This document shows, in pieces, positions 9,324 to 18,929 of a DNA stretch of 64,000 bases (position 1 is the stretch's first letter; every line of letters starts with the position of its first letter). The translations under genes were made by a program, and so were the position numbers. Source of the DNA: Eshraghiella sp045129695. GTDB taxonomy: Bacteria; Bacillota; Clostridia; Lachnospirales; Lachnospiraceae. Below the pieces are notes generated by a model, which saw only the letters and a list, made by a program, of their open reading frames with translations, was not told where the DNA came from and did no database searches. Location of the stretch: NCBI GenBank assembly GCA_045129695.1, contig JBGVJZ010000035.1, positions 19,367 to 83,366 on the forward strand. The letters are read 5' to 3'.

Positions 9324-10400
9324 TTATGAATTATATTCAAAATTATATGCATGTGCATATGGATAATATGAATTAGTAGACGATGGCAATCCAACAGGCA
9401 CATATGCACCTGACATTGAACAACTTTCATAAAAATCGAACCATGGATTCCAGATACTCCAGTTGCCGGCCGTACTATACCCACGCAATACAATTGCATG
9501 TTGGGACGTACCCCTATCCATCGCAGCAATAACCGGGTTGCCGGCATTAAGTTCTGTCATAAGAACACTATTGGATGCAGTTGTTGTCAAAACAGTTGGC
9601 GTAATTCTATACTGCTTGGAAACTGTTGCTATAGAACTCCATGGAAAAGCCTGAGTTGTTGAAGCATCACTTCCCAATGCAATAATTACACAGCTTTCAG
9701 CAGTGGTATAAAATGTGGTTTGTGTTCTGATAATTGTGGATAAACAATATGCCGTACACCACTTATCACGAGAAGACTGTGTTTCAATTATATCCAGGTC
9801 GATGTACTGATAAAAAACTCTTGTCTGCATAAGATTTAATTCAATCTCTGACGTTTCTTTAACATCAACAACTTCATGTTCTATTAAAGATGCGACAGCA
9901 GGCTGATTAACATCGGATATACCATCCGGATATTCAAACAAAACATACTCTTCCGTTCCAATTGTTGCAACAATCCTGTTATTAACTAAATTCAGATACA
10001 TTGGGTTCTGTACAGATGTTAAATCAGACAATTCCTCTATCTCATCTGCCAGAAAACGACTTATCACAGCTGAATATGAATCTCCATCAGGATATACTCT
10101 GAATAAATAAGTAATTACATCATCACATATAACAGGAAAATAATACACATCTGCACCATAATCGGCAAATGCAAAAGGTGATCCTACGATAATATCATCA
10201 TAATCCAGACTCTCACCCATTGATAAAACAAAATTCGAAACATTTTCTTCAGCAAAATCAATATATCCCTGTGGGCATTCCGTTGTCGCAATATAACAGT
10301 TTGTTTCCGCTGTCTCACTTTCTGTTGCCGATATACCGGATGGTATCAATAATATTGTTAAAATACTTGCCAGTAATAAAGATAATACTTTTTTTCTCAT
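9324..10400 (-). CDS. Secreted papain-like cysteine peptidase (staphopain/C47-like)
   Basis: 358 residues with a signal peptide (basic start, hydrophobic run, SGISA cleavage-like site near residue 25). A propeptide-like region of about 190 residues comes before the catalytic domain. The domain has a Cys in RDKWCTAYC (near residue 212), a His in SQHAIVLRGYS and the Asn/Trp segment SIWNPWF, the order of papain-type enzymes such as staphopain. It follows an ECF sigma/anti-sigma pair by 37 nt and is probably in that operon, so secretion of the peptidase may answer an envelope signal. The substrate is unknown. Confidence 0.7.
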   Translation of the reverse strand: MRKKVLSLLLASILTILLIPSGISATESETAETNCYIATTECPQGYIDFAEENVSNFVLSMGESLDYDDIIVGSPFAFADYGADVYYFPVICDDVITYLFRVYPDGDSYSAVISRFLADEIEELSDLTSVQNPMYLNLVNNRIVATIGTEEYVLFEYPDGISDVNQPAVASLIEHEVVDVKETSEIELNLMQTRVFYQYIDLDIIETQSSRDKWCTAYCLSTIIRTQTTFYTTAESCVIIALGSDASTTQAFPWSSIATVSKQYRITPTVLTTTASNSVLMTELNAGNPVIAAMDRGTSQHAIVLRGYSTAGNWSIWNPWFDFYESCSMSGAYVPVGLPSSTNSYYPYAHAYNFEYNS

Positions 10401-10437
10401 TGGTCACTCTCCTTGAATATAAATTGTAAATTACGTT

Positions 10438-10941
10438 TTATTTCTTCGGATTAAGGATTAAAAATAGCTCCATCTTGCTTTCAAACCCTTTATCCAATCT
10501 GAAATAAATCACATCAGACTTACTTTCATTAATATAGATACGTCCATCATAATTTGAATCAAAGCTATGTTCAGGAATGTTTTCCCCGATATTGTTTGCC
10601 CTGCCTGCATATTCAAATCCCTCCGGAAGGACATTACTGCAATAACCATAATAGACATAATCAATGCCTTCATAGTATACATACAATGAATTATCACACG
10701 GATTTAAAAATATATCTGTGGATGCAATCTGCGAATTATCCGGATTAACTCCAATACCTATTCCTTGAGAATTTCTACACACAATCATAACAATTATTCC
10801 CGTTATAATCAGAAAAAGGCTTGCCGCAGCAGGAATAAATTTTCTCCATATTTTTTTACATTCTGCCCCGGATGCAGTTATTGCTTCCTCAATCATCTCA
10901 TCAGAAAGCTTTCCCAAGCTTATTAAAATTTTTTCACTCAT
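10438..10941 (-). CDS. Membrane anti-sigma factor (predicted)
   Basis: 167 residues: about 30 cytoplasmic residues with the ECKKIW segment, one membrane helix (about residues 36-55) and an extracytoplasmic domain. It starts inside the sigma gene with a 4-nt ATGA overlap, the usual arrangement for an ECF sigma and its inhibitor. No zinc-binding HxxxCxxC motif is seen, so it is not a classical ZAS protein. The role is inferred from position and topology, not from a recognised domain. Confidence 0.65.
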   Translation of the reverse strand: MSEKILISLGKLSDEMIEEAITASGAECKKIWRKFIPAAASLFLIITGIIVMIVCRNSQGIGIGVNPDNSQIASTDIFLNPCDNSLYVYYEGIDYVYYGYCSNVLPEGFEYAGRANNIGENIPEHSFDSNYDGRIYINESKSDVIYFRLDKGFESKMELFLILNPKK

Positions 10942-11495
10942 AATGTATATCCCTCCCTCGCCAGATACTTTTTTAATTTTTCTTTGATTTTCTTCAATTC
11001 TGACCTGACTTTATTCTTTGATACACAAAATCTGTCAGCAATGTCAGGGACAGAATCCATGAACCAATATCTTCTTAAAAACATATTCCTGCTCTTGTAA
11101 TTCTGTTTACACAAAAATTTTTCCAAGCACTTTGCGAATTCCTGTTGTTCTAATTCCGTTACCTCTTCATTGTACGAGGCAAAACAACCGTCCAACTCTT
11201 CTAATGAAATCGTAAGATTAGCTGCTCTTTTCTTTGCATTAGCATAAGTTATCTTCTTCATAGCTAAATTTCTTGTTATCTTTGCAATATATGCAGAAAA
11301 AAAACGTGGGCGTGTAGGTGGAATATTATTCCATGCCGCCAAATATGTATCATTCACACATTCTTCTGCATCTTCTTCATTAAATACAATATTTTTAGCT
11401 ATATGCATACACATTCTGCCGTACTTCATATCTGTCTCAATAATTGCCTGCTGGGATCGGGCAAAGAACAGATCAATTATCTTCTCGTCTTCCAT
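10938..11495 (-). CDS. ECF-type RNA polymerase sigma factor
   Basis: 185 residues with sigma region 2 (NEEDAEECVNDTYLAAWN, about residues 39-56) and region 4 helix-turn-helix (VPDIADRFCVSKNKVRSELKKIKEKLKKYL, about residues 147-178). It directs RNA polymerase to an unknown regulon, probably including the peptidase gene downstream. It is preceded by a sigma-A-type promoter, so it is not obviously autoregulated. The anti-sigma gene overlaps its stop. Confidence 0.88.
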   Translation of the reverse strand: MEDEKIIDLFFARSQQAIIETDMKYGRMCMHIAKNIVFNEEDAEECVNDTYLAAWNNIPPTRPRFFSAYIAKITRNLAMKKITYANAKKRAANLTISLEELDGCFASYNEEVTELEQQEFAKCLEKFLCKQNYKSRNMFLRRYWFMDSVPDIADRFCVSKNKVRSELKKIKEKLKKYLAREGYTL

Positions 11496-11530
11496 CTAAA
11501 ATTCTGCCTCTCTAAAACAAGTTTTGAATT

Positions 11531-11559
11531 ATTATACACTTCTTTCCTGTATTTAGCAA
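11531..11559 (-). promoter_or_regulatory. Sigma-A-type promoter for the ECF/peptidase operon
   Basis: On the minus strand, TTGCTA (11554-11559), a 17-nt spacer and TATAAT (11531-11536) lie about 35 nt upstream of the sigma start codon. Confidence 0.65.
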
Positions 11560-11784
11560 ATCAGGACTTATCGCAATTCATTTTCACGTACATCATTTGC
11601 TTTCCGTCTCCACCTTTTATTTTAAAGCTTGTTCAATCAAATACATTCCGGGTATATTTGATTTTATTCATTATTTCCTTTTATCACCTCCATTTTTTAA
11701 TAAGAATCCCCTCTATATAAGTAGTACCAAAAAAATTCATTTTGTTACTTTTTTTTGAAAAAAATTAAAAAAATTGAAAAAAGA

Positions 11785-11895
11785 TTAAAAATCATTCATG
11801 AATGCGGGTCTGTCATAATAAAAAATCTGCATGCGGGTGCATGTGACAGCAAAATTCTGTCTTCTCCCAGAAATTCTTATATCATTAGGGTTCAT
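11785..11895 (-). CDS. Possible 36-residue small protein
   Basis: A short minus-strand frame, ATG at 11895 to TAA at 11785-11787, sits just downstream of the shortened WYL regulator. AAGGA lies about 9 nt before the ATG. The peptide begins MNPNDIRISGRRQNFAVTC and ends with an FYYDRPAFMNDF-type segment. No homologue is recognised. It could be a small protein or decayed coding sequence. Confidence 0.25.
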   Translation of the reverse strand: MNPNDIRISGRRQNFAVTCTRMQIFYYDRPAFMNDF

Positions 11896-11930
11896 AATGA
11901 TTATTCCTTGAATATAGATTAAATCCACTT

Positions 11931-12395
11931 TTACAGATTTTTAAAGATAATATAGGGAAATATAATGGCCATTTTGATTGCTTCATCAATTATATCTATA
12001 ATCTCATACAGTTTCTCATTAGAAGTTCTGTTGATACCTTCAAGATAGCATATGTATTTAACTCGGTTTTTCATTGTATACTCCGACTGTTTTTTTAGCT
12101 TATTAATGAGCAATCTCGCATCACCTGCCGGAACATGTTTACCAAACATAACTCCATCAATTAAGAGACGCAACTCCGTATCACTGAATTCATTAACCGA
12201 ATATACTCCCCTTATTCCGACGATATATCCCGCCTCACGAAGTTCATCAATATATTGACCTACTGCTCCACGTGCAATTTTTATTCCATATTCAATTTCA
12301 AGAAATTTAATTATTTCCTTTTGACTTAATTTTTTCTCAGGACTGGAGTGTTTCCTTAATATTTCCAAAATCCGTATATCAATTAATTTGTGCAT
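11931..12395 (-). CDS. Winged-helix regulator, shortened WYL-family type
   Basis: 154 residues. The N-terminal half is a winged-helix DNA-binding domain (KLSQKEIIKFLEIEYGIK, then VGQYIDELREAGYIV). The sequence continues as in WYL-family transcription regulators but stops just as the WYL domain begins (IDEAIKMAIIFPYIIFKNL, then stop). Family members are usually around 300 residues, so the ligand-sensing WYL core is missing. It may be a natural short regulator or the 5' piece of a broken gene; the downstream DNA gave no obvious continuation. Confidence 0.6.
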   Translation of the reverse strand: MHKLIDIRILEILRKHSSPEKKLSQKEIIKFLEIEYGIKIARGAVGQYIDELREAGYIVGIRGVYSVNEFSDTELRLLIDGVMFGKHVPAGDARLLINKLKKQSEYTMKNRVKYICYLEGINRTSNEKLYEIIDIIDEAIKMAIIFPYIIFKNL

Positions 12396-12513
12396 AATTT
12401 TTTACCCCTACACTATTCTCTTTTATCATTCTAACAATTCTTATGCCTTGATTTTGCAACATAGGAAAATACATTGAAAAAAGATATAATATTATTATCC
12501 TCCATATATTTCA

Positions 12514-14007
12514 TCATGTAAATCGAGACATACCTCTATTTTTCTCCTCAATCTCCTCTCCGTCAGCTTTCGGCAGCTCAAGCCAAAAAATACTGCCTTT
12601 ACCGACTATTGAACGAACTCCATATTTATAATCATGCAGTTTTAAAATATTTTGAACAATTGACAAACCAAGTCCGCTACCCTGAACAGCACGTCGATGT
12701 GTTTTGTCCACTTTATAATATCTGTCCCAGATATATTCCAATTCACCTTCTTCAATACCTTTACCATGGTCTTCTACCTCAAGGCGAATGATGTCTCCGT
12801 AAACAATCTGACGGACAATAACTTCTTTATCTTCTCCGGCATAGTTGATTGCATTATTAATAAGGTTGTAAATAACCTGATAAATTTTATATTCATCAGC
12901 AAACACTTTTACATTATCACGATATTCAAACCGGATACTGTATCCTGCCTGCTCTGTGAGCTTTGCAAAACGTTTGAGTACCGCCAGAATATTTGTTGTA
13001 AAATCAAAATACACTCTTTTTAGTTCACTTACACCGGATTGAAGCTTGGACAGATCAAGCATATCATTTACAAGTGTGGTAAGTCTTGTTGCCTCATCAA
13101 TGATTACCTGAATATTTTCCGGATTATTTTCTCCCGGAATATCCCTCATAACCTCCGAATAAGCCGTTATCATTGTCAATGGGGTTCTCAAATCATGGGA
13201 AACATTAGCAATTAAATCCTTCTGAAGTTCTCCTGATTTACCAAGCTCCGATGCGGCATAATTGAGAGTTTGAGACAACTCCTGAACCTCCCTGTATCCA
13301 TCCCCTTCAAATTCTGTATCAAATTTTCCACCGGCAAGCTCCTTGGCTGACTGATTAATTTTTACAATCGGTCTGGAAACCACTTGAGATATGATAAGTG
13401 CAATAATAATCGCCATAACCAAAAAAATAACGGATATGTATACAAACTGGATTCGAAGTGTATACACTGTGGCATCCACCGGAGTAATCAAAGCACTTAC
13501 AAGCAAATACAGCTCTTCGTCCTCTGCATTTACCTCACATATACACACCACACTTTTTGCATCCTTGATATATTTATCAAAAGGCTCATCCGGTCTTTGC
13601 GGTGGCATATCATTTTTAAATCTGCCATCAACCTCGTACATAACCATTCCATCATCGGAGTTGGCTTTTTCAATCATATCTTTTAGCATTTCCTGATTAG
13701 CAACATATACATGGCTGTGCTCTGTAAGCCCCGATGACAAAATACTCCTGCCCTCGCTATCCACCAGATTAACACTAATATCATATGCTCTTGTATAATC
13801 ACTAAGATATTCTGTAAAATCAGCCTTGCCCACATGCTCAAAGAGTTCCTCCGCCACATTACTGATTTCATTTTTTCTGAAATACTCATAAAAAGTGCTT
13901 AAATGAACAATCTGAAAATACCATACCAGTACCAGCAAAAATACCGTAAAACCGATAAAATATGCAAAAATCTTCCATTTGATGCTTAATCGTTTTCTAT
14001 TCTTCAA
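12514..14007 (-). CDS. Membrane sensor histidine kinase
   Basis: 497 residues: membrane helix 1 (about 11-31), an extracellular sensor domain (32-185), helix 2 (about 188-210), HAMP, a HisKA dimerisation domain with the phospho-accepting His in VSHDLRTPLT, and a HATPase domain (NLINNAINYAG, DHGKGIEEGE, GSGLGLSIVQN). The start is TTG at 14007 with GTGAGG 8 nt upstream. No response regulator is adjacent; the nearest, an OmpR-type gene in the same direction, is 7 kb upstream at 21007-21684. The two may be a pair separated by an insertion. Confidence 0.92.
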   Translation of the reverse strand: MKNRKRLSIKWKIFAYFIGFTVFLLVLVWYFQIVHLSTFYEYFRKNEISNVAEELFEHVGKADFTEYLSDYTRAYDISVNLVDSEGRSILSSGLTEHSHVYVANQEMLKDMIEKANSDDGMVMYEVDGRFKNDMPPQRPDEPFDKYIKDAKSVVCICEVNAEDEELYLLVSALITPVDATVYTLRIQFVYISVIFLVMAIIIALIISQVVSRPIVKINQSAKELAGGKFDTEFEGDGYREVQELSQTLNYAASELGKSGELQKDLIANVSHDLRTPLTMITAYSEVMRDIPGENNPENIQVIIDEATRLTTLVNDMLDLSKLQSGVSELKRVYFDFTTNILAVLKRFAKLTEQAGYSIRFEYRDNVKVFADEYKIYQVIYNLINNAINYAGEDKEVIVRQIVYGDIIRLEVEDHGKGIEEGELEYIWDRYYKVDKTHRRAVQGSGLGLSIVQNILKLHDYKYGVRSIVGKGSIFWLELPKADGEEIEEKNRGMSRFT

Positions 14008-14030
14008 GGTAAGACCTCACTTTATAATTA

Positions 14031-14067
14031 ATAAAAACAGCATATAAAAAATATATGTTGTTTTTAT
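14031..14067. promoter_or_regulatory. 16-bp inverted repeat upstream of the histidine kinase
   Basis: The arm ATAAAAACAGCATATA (14031-14046) pairs with 14052-14067 with one G-U, and the loop is AAAAA. It lies between the upstream operon's terminator and the kinase ribosome site. It could be a second terminator, an attenuator or an operator. Confidence 0.5.
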
Positions 14068-14084
14068 GAAAAACACAAAAAAAT

Positions 14085-14104
14085 CGGCAGTCAAAAGACT
14101 GCCG
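14085..14104 (-). terminator. Terminator of the ECF-sensor operon
   Basis: The perfect 8-bp stem CGGCAGTC/GACTGCCG is followed on the minus strand by a T-rich run (ATTTTTTTG). It closes the four-gene operon. Confidence 0.8.
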
Positions 14105-14113
14105 AAAAATACA

Positions 14114-16594
14114 TTATTCAATTTTGTTATCAAGATAGTAATTATAAGCTGCAATTAATTCAGTATTATCATCATTAATGTATTCGTAGCCATAATTCAA
14201 ATCTCCAACATATTCGTACTGTGGTGACATTTCTGAATCAAGGAGTGCAAAAAATTCCTCTGCAGTCATAGTTGTGCCGTCATCGTTATAAAAGGTTCTC
14301 TCTTCAATAAACAACATATCATCACCTTCTATAGTTTTGAAAATGTAGGATTCCTGTGTGTCAGCATCTACAAAATACACTTCATTATATGAATAAGCTT
14401 CATCTGTTGGTTCATAGTTTTCATCATAGACAGGACTATATCTATAATCTATTTCTAAAACCACATAACTGCCATCCGTTGTATCCCTGTATAACCTTGT
14501 ACAATTATCACCAAATGAATTTACGTCCATATAGTATACATACTCATTATTTTCATACTTGTACATCATTCCATAAAGATTTCCGAAGGCTGACCCTGTT
14601 AGAGCGAGAAATTCCGGTACACCATCACCATTATAATCAGAAAATGCCACTGCATCGGCAAAACCGTAATCTTCAACTGCTTTTTTTGCAGCTTCAACTA
14701 AGGTCGATTTTAATCCATCGTCCGGTTCTGCGTTAGGAAGTTCGTATAAAAGCCATGTATTCGACTCATACCATGTCCATTCATGAAAATATGTTACCCC
14801 CAAGACACAATCAGCAAATTTCACTTCGGCTAACTCTACATCATTATTTTTATCAAAAATAACTGTTGTGTTATCTATTCCTTGAACTATTGTTTTAATA
14901 CTTTCACCGGTAACTTTATCAATTAATTGGCAATATACCACTCCACCGTATTTATTAAAATCAATATATAAATTAGATTCAATATTTTTAATATCTGCAA
15001 GTTCTACAACAACTTTATCGGATGTAACATCAATAGTCTCTACCATAGAAGATATTTTACTCTCCTTGATTTCTATTTCGGGATCTTCTAAATCACTTTG
15101 AGCAAATAACATAGTCTCGTACATTTCCCCAATCTTAGCAAACTCTACTCCATCCCATATAGAAGTTTCCGAGGACTCCTCATCAGGAATTTTATACAAA
15201 AGACCTAAATAACTTCCATCTTCCGTCCATATGTTTCCCTTCATAAAAATAGTCTGATAAGATATGTAGAGATAGTATTCTTCTAAATCAAAATCTCTGT
15301 CAAACTCTACCTTATTAACATCGTAATCAATTATAACATCTTTATATATTTCACCAGTATTTTTATCAATTAACTGACAGTAAAAACTCTGGCTCAAATA
15401 AGGCAAATCATAATCAGAAAATAACAATTCCGCATCATAAAGATTTATTATTAATTTATCTTTACTTACAGTAATGTTTTCTATACCACCTTTTATACTG
15501 CCTCCATAGAAATCAGCTTCTCCATTGAGTTCAAAAAACTTTTCGCGCATCAACATAGAATACTTCTGTCCACACTCTGCAAACTCCACTCCATCCCATA
15601 TGGAGCCCTCCATAGTAGCCTCCTCCGTGGTAACTTCCTCGGTGGTATCCTCCACAGTAGTCTCCACAACCTTGGTTGGCTCATTGTCCACTTCCTGATT
15701 CCTATTATGCATTGCAATTCCAACCCCTGCACCGACACCGCCAAGTGTAACTACCGCTGCTGCCGATATTACAATCGCCTTAATCTTCACTGCTGCCACA
15801 GCAGTTTTAGCCGCAGTTGCACCAACTGTAGAAGCCGTAGATGCCACTGTCTGGCTACCAGCCACCGCCCCGGAAGTACCGGCAGTTGCAGCAACCGCCC
15901 CGGAAACACCCACACTTGAAAGCACTGCCTCACCAATTGCAGAACTCACTGTACAAGCCTCGACCTCGTCTGTAAAAAGCAAAAGTAAAAGAGGTGTAAC
16001 GGCATAAAGCTTGGCACCTTTCTTTTTCTCCAAATCAAGGACGGATTCCTTAATTCTTGCTTTTGCTCTAAGAAGGTGTGACTTAACGCTATTTTCCGGA
16101 ATATTAAGCTCCTTTGCAATTTCGCTCTGCTTCATTTCATTATAAAAATATCCCACAACACAAAGCTTCTGCATATCGGAAAGTTCATTTTGAATTATCT
16201 CACGAAGAAGGCGTTGCTTTTCCTTGTTTTGCATTATTTCCTCAGGAATGATGTTGTCATCATCTGCAAGACCATCAAAGCTTTCGTCTTCGTTAAGCAA
16301 TGTGTATTTACCCATTTTTTTAATATACTCAAAGCATTTTCTGGTAGCAATTGTGCCCGACCAGGATAAAAAATGATTAACATTCTGTAACGAATTAATA
16401 TGCTTACTGATTTCTACATAAGTGTCCTGCATAATATCCTGAATCAAATCTTCTTTATTGTCATTACCAGACATTACATTGTTAACGCATACATATATGT
16501 ATTTGTGTGATTCGTTGTATATGGTGGTAAATGCTGTTGTATCACCGTTAATATAGTCCTCTATTGCTTTTTTGAGATTTGCTGAAACTTCCAT
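14114..16594 (-). CDS. ECF sigma factor fused to a transmembrane helix and a large extracellular region
   Basis: 826 residues. Residues 1-190 form a sigma-70 ECF protein: region 2 with IMQDTYVEISKHI and region 4 with MKQSEIAKELNIPENSVKSH. An Ala/Val-rich stretch with one membrane helix (about 271-291) comes next, then a Thr/Glu linker (VEDTTEEVTTEEA). The extracellular part has two tandem copies of a roughly 147-residue domain, each opening with SIWDGVEFA (near 329 and 476). A third domain carries an FSDYNGDGVPEFLAL calcium-loop-like segment. The protein would tether its own sigma domain to the membrane, so release by proteolysis or a conformational signal is likely. It is last in its operon. 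Confidence 0.85.
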   Translation of the reverse strand: MEVSANLKKAIEDYINGDTTAFTTIYNESHKYIYVCVNNVMSGNDNKEDLIQDIMQDTYVEISKHINSLQNVNHFLSWSGTIATRKCFEYIKKMGKYTLLNEDESFDGLADDDNIIPEEIMQNKEKQRLLREIIQNELSDMQKLCVVGYFYNEMKQSEIAKELNIPENSVKSHLLRAKARIKESVLDLEKKKGAKLYAVTPLLLLLFTDEVEACTVSSAIGEAVLSSVGVSGAVAATAGTSGAVAGSQTVASTASTVGATAAKTAVAAVKIKAIVISAAAVVTLGGVGAGVGIAMHNRNQEVDNEPTKVVETTVEDTTEEVTTEEATMEGSIWDGVEFAECGQKYSMLMREKFFELNGEADFYGGSIKGGIENITVSKDKLIINLYDAELLFSDYDLPYLSQSFYCQLIDKNTGEIYKDVIIDYDVNKVEFDRDFDLEEYYLYISYQTIFMKGNIWTEDGSYLGLLYKIPDEESSETSIWDGVEFAKIGEMYETMLFAQSDLEDPEIEIKESKISSMVETIDVTSDKVVVELADIKNIESNLYIDFNKYGGVVYCQLIDKVTGESIKTIVQGIDNTTVIFDKNNDVELAEVKFADCVLGVTYFHEWTWYESNTWLLYELPNAEPDDGLKSTLVEAAKKAVEDYGFADAVAFSDYNGDGVPEFLALTGSAFGNLYGMMYKYENNEYVYYMDVNSFGDNCTRLYRDTTDGSYVVLEIDYRYSPVYDENYEPTDEAYSYNEVYFVDADTQESYIFKTIEGDDMLFIEERTFYNDDGTTMTAEEFFALLDSEMSPQYEYVGDLNYGYEYINDDNTELIAAYNYYLDNKIE

Positions 16595-16602
16595 ATTTTA
16601 TC

Positions 16603-17985
16603 CTACTCTATAATTACGTATTTTTTGATATGCTTCTGCCAGTTCTCTTTTGGCTCAAACTCAAAGCCGCTTGAAAAACTGTAACTGCTGATTCTCCAAT
16701 TATTGTTTTGCACAAGTTCATTATACTCTTCAATAGTAAAATAACACAACTTTTCTTTTTCATCTCCGGGATACAATACATAAATTGCCAAATGACCATC
16801 CTCATACATGTAAGCCGGAATACCCTCAGGCGACTCTAAAGTCCAGCTTCTGGAGATATCATCATCAGGATGCACTGCCTCAACCCAGCCAAGCTCTGAC
16901 AAATATTTAAAATTATTGGCATATACATCTGTAACTGTGGCAAAATCTGTTTCCGCATCCCATAAAAACATACTATCATTCAAAGATGCTTCACTATGAT
17001 ATCTTGTACTATCTGTTCCATAAAAACCTAAGTAATCAGCAATTCTGTATGAAAAAACTTTTCTACAATTATATTCGGTTCTGTAGGTACTTGTACTGGT
17101 CATATAATGAATTTCCCCAACCTTATTAATCCAGTAATAATTACCCTGTTCCTCACTCCATCCAAATTCCACGCCATTATGGGTAAAGCTCGTACCAAAA
17201 TTATCCTTTATCCACTGATTTTTAGTAGGCATAAGTTCACCTTTAAGCGAACCAACATAACAAGAGCCATTTCCATCATTGTAAAATCCATTTTCATCTG
17301 CAAGTTCATCCATCAAAAGCTTGTCCTCTAATGTTAATGGCTTAGTTTGCGGTTTAACTGCAGGCTGAGTGGTTGTAATAGTAACCTCCATATCAATAGA
17401 TGGTCCAACAAAGGAAGTATCCTTAGCATTCCAGTCAATACTATCAAAATTATCAGCTTTTTTATATTCGTTTAAAATAATTTCTCTGTCACTTTCATCC
17501 TTGCCTTCGGACCTCACCATTGCATCTAATATTAAGCTCCAGTCAATATCTTCATAGTTACCGGCTTCCATAACTTGACCCATTATTGCCCACCAGTCAA
17601 CATTTGCATAATCAATCTGCTGTAAGGTTGGAGCCTCTGTTGGTGCTTCTGTTACCGGTTCAGTTGGTGCCTCTGTTTCCGGCTCAGTATCTTCCTCTGT
17701 TGCTTCCTCTGTCACCACTTCAGTTTGTTCTTCTGTTGCTTCTTCTGTTTCCTCTTCGTCATCTGAAACATTGCTGACAATCTCGTCGATTTTATCCCCT
17801 AAATCAATGACCGGATTATTTTCCTCTATATTTTCGGCAAACTTGTCAACTTCCTTTGCAATTTTTTTGCCACCTTCAATAAGCTTAACAACTCCAAATG
17901 CTGTTAATCCTATAAGGATAACACCTGCAATAACGGAAGCGATAATTATTATTTTTTTCTTATTGTTCTTCGTGTTTTCTTCCAT
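16603..17985 (-). CDS. Single-pass surface protein with Thr/Glu/Pro linker, unknown function
   Basis: 460 residues: a short cytoplasmic start, one membrane helix (about 13-33), an acidic stretch and a TE/TEAPTEP-rich linker (about 78-118) of the kind that spans the cell wall. Next is a Trp/Asp-rich helical segment, then a C-terminal domain rich in Tyr and Trp (VEFGWSEEQGNYYWINKVG). No family is recognised. It lies 3 nt downstream of the lipoprotein gene and 8 nt upstream of the membrane-tethered sigma gene, so it is probably part of the same sensing apparatus. Confidence 0.75.
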   Translation of the reverse strand: MEENTKNNKKKIIIIASVIAGVILIGLTAFGVVKLIEGGKKIAKEVDKFAENIEENNPVIDLGDKIDEIVSNVSDDEEETEEATEEQTEVVTEEATEEDTEPETEAPTEPVTEAPTEAPTLQQIDYANVDWWAIMGQVMEAGNYEDIDWSLILDAMVRSEGKDESDREIILNEYKKADNFDSIDWNAKDTSFVGPSIDMEVTITTTQPAVKPQTKPLTLEDKLLMDELADENGFYNDGNGSCYVGSLKGELMPTKNQWIKDNFGTSFTHNGVEFGWSEEQGNYYWINKVGEIHYMTSTSTYRTEYNCRKVFSYRIADYLGFYGTDSTRYHSEASLNDSMFLWDAETDFATVTDVYANNFKYLSELGWVEAVHPDDDISRSWTLESPEGIPAYMYEDGHLAIYVLYPGDEKEKLCYFTIEEYNELVQNNNWRISSYSFSSGFEFEPKENWQKHIKKYVIIE

Positions 17986-17988
17986 AGT

Positions 17989-18906
17989 TTACTCCTCAAT
18001 CGGTTCAAAAGGTATAAATTCAGGTATATTCTGATTATAAAACCATGCCTCCACAAGTGCAACAGATGGCTGTGCTTTGGCAATTGATAAATAATCGTCT
18101 TCTCTTACCAAGCAAATCTTAACAAGTCTATATCCTGCAATATCTACTGTAAATGTCAATGGATCTGAATATCCGTTAATAGTTTCAGTTGTGTAGATAA
18201 GTTCTCCGTCACCATACACTTCTGCATGGAAAAGATTAATTTCATCAGTTTCTTCTTGTGGTACTATCATTCCTTCAAAAGTATCATACTCTCCATTTGC
18301 GTTATATACAACATATCTGTTATTTTTCCCAACGTTAGTCTCTGACATTATAGCTTCAAGATACATGTCATATTCTGTACCAAACTTATCCACAAAATAA
18401 TCATAATCAATAACAGTTATCTTAGGTCCATCCATATATTTGCTATCAAAAGGTTCTTCACCTAATAACCATATACTGTTTGAATAGCTTTCGAATTCGG
18501 AATAATAAGTTTCTCTTTCAATAGCTAAATAAGCATACTCCGGATATTCTATTTTTAATTCTTCAAAAACTTCAAAATATCCGTCCTCATTATTTACATA
18601 GTACTCGTCTGCTTTTTTAAGCATTTTGTTAACTATCTCAACAACATTTTCAGTCGGTCTTTCTGTTGTTGGTTCTTCTGTCGGTGCCTTAGTAAGAGAT
18701 TCTGTTTGCGCCTCTTTTGTTGGAGGCTCTGTAGTTAGCTCCTGTGTAACAATTTCTTCTGTTGTTGCTTCTTCTGTTGCTGCCATAGTTCCACTCATTG
18801 CTTGTGCACTATTTTCATTTACTGCAACTCCTTTTGCTCTAACACATCCTGTAAATGCTGACGCGAATACTATTCCTAATAATCCTAAAACAACTAATTT
18901 TTTCAT
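17989..18906 (-). CDS. Surface lipoprotein with Thr/Glu/Pro linker, unknown function
   Basis: 305 residues from the ATG at 18906, chosen because GGAGAAAAAG lies 3 nt before it and the product then starts with a clean lipoprotein signal (MKKLVVLGLLGIVFASAF, lipobox FTGC). A longer in-frame start would overlap the upstream gene. After the lipid-modified Cys comes a Thr/Glu/Pro-rich linker of about 50 residues and a globular domain of about 220 residues that matches nothing recognised. It is second in the ECF-sensor operon. Confidence 0.8.
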   Translation of the reverse strand: MKKLVVLGLLGIVFASAFTGCVRAKGVAVNENSAQAMSGTMAATEEATTEEIVTQELTTEPPTKEAQTESLTKAPTEEPTTERPTENVVEIVNKMLKKADEYYVNNEDGYFEVFEELKIEYPEYAYLAIERETYYSEFESYSNSIWLLGEEPFDSKYMDGPKITVIDYDYFVDKFGTEYDMYLEAIMSETNVGKNNRYVVYNANGEYDTFEGMIVPQEETDEINLFHAEVYGDGELIYTTETINGYSDPLTFTVDIAGYRLVKICLVREDDYLSIAKAQPSVALVEAWFYNQNIPEFIPFEPIEE

Positions 18907-18929
18907 AATCTTTTTCTCCATTTCTAATC

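Larger units (their letters stand above)
11496..11930. other. 435-bp intergenic region between the ECF sigma gene and the WYL-type regulator
   Basis: It holds the sigma-A promoter at 11531-11559, an A/T-rich stretch near 11745-11790 and the possible 36-codon frame. Nothing else convincing was found on either strand. Confidence 0.5.
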
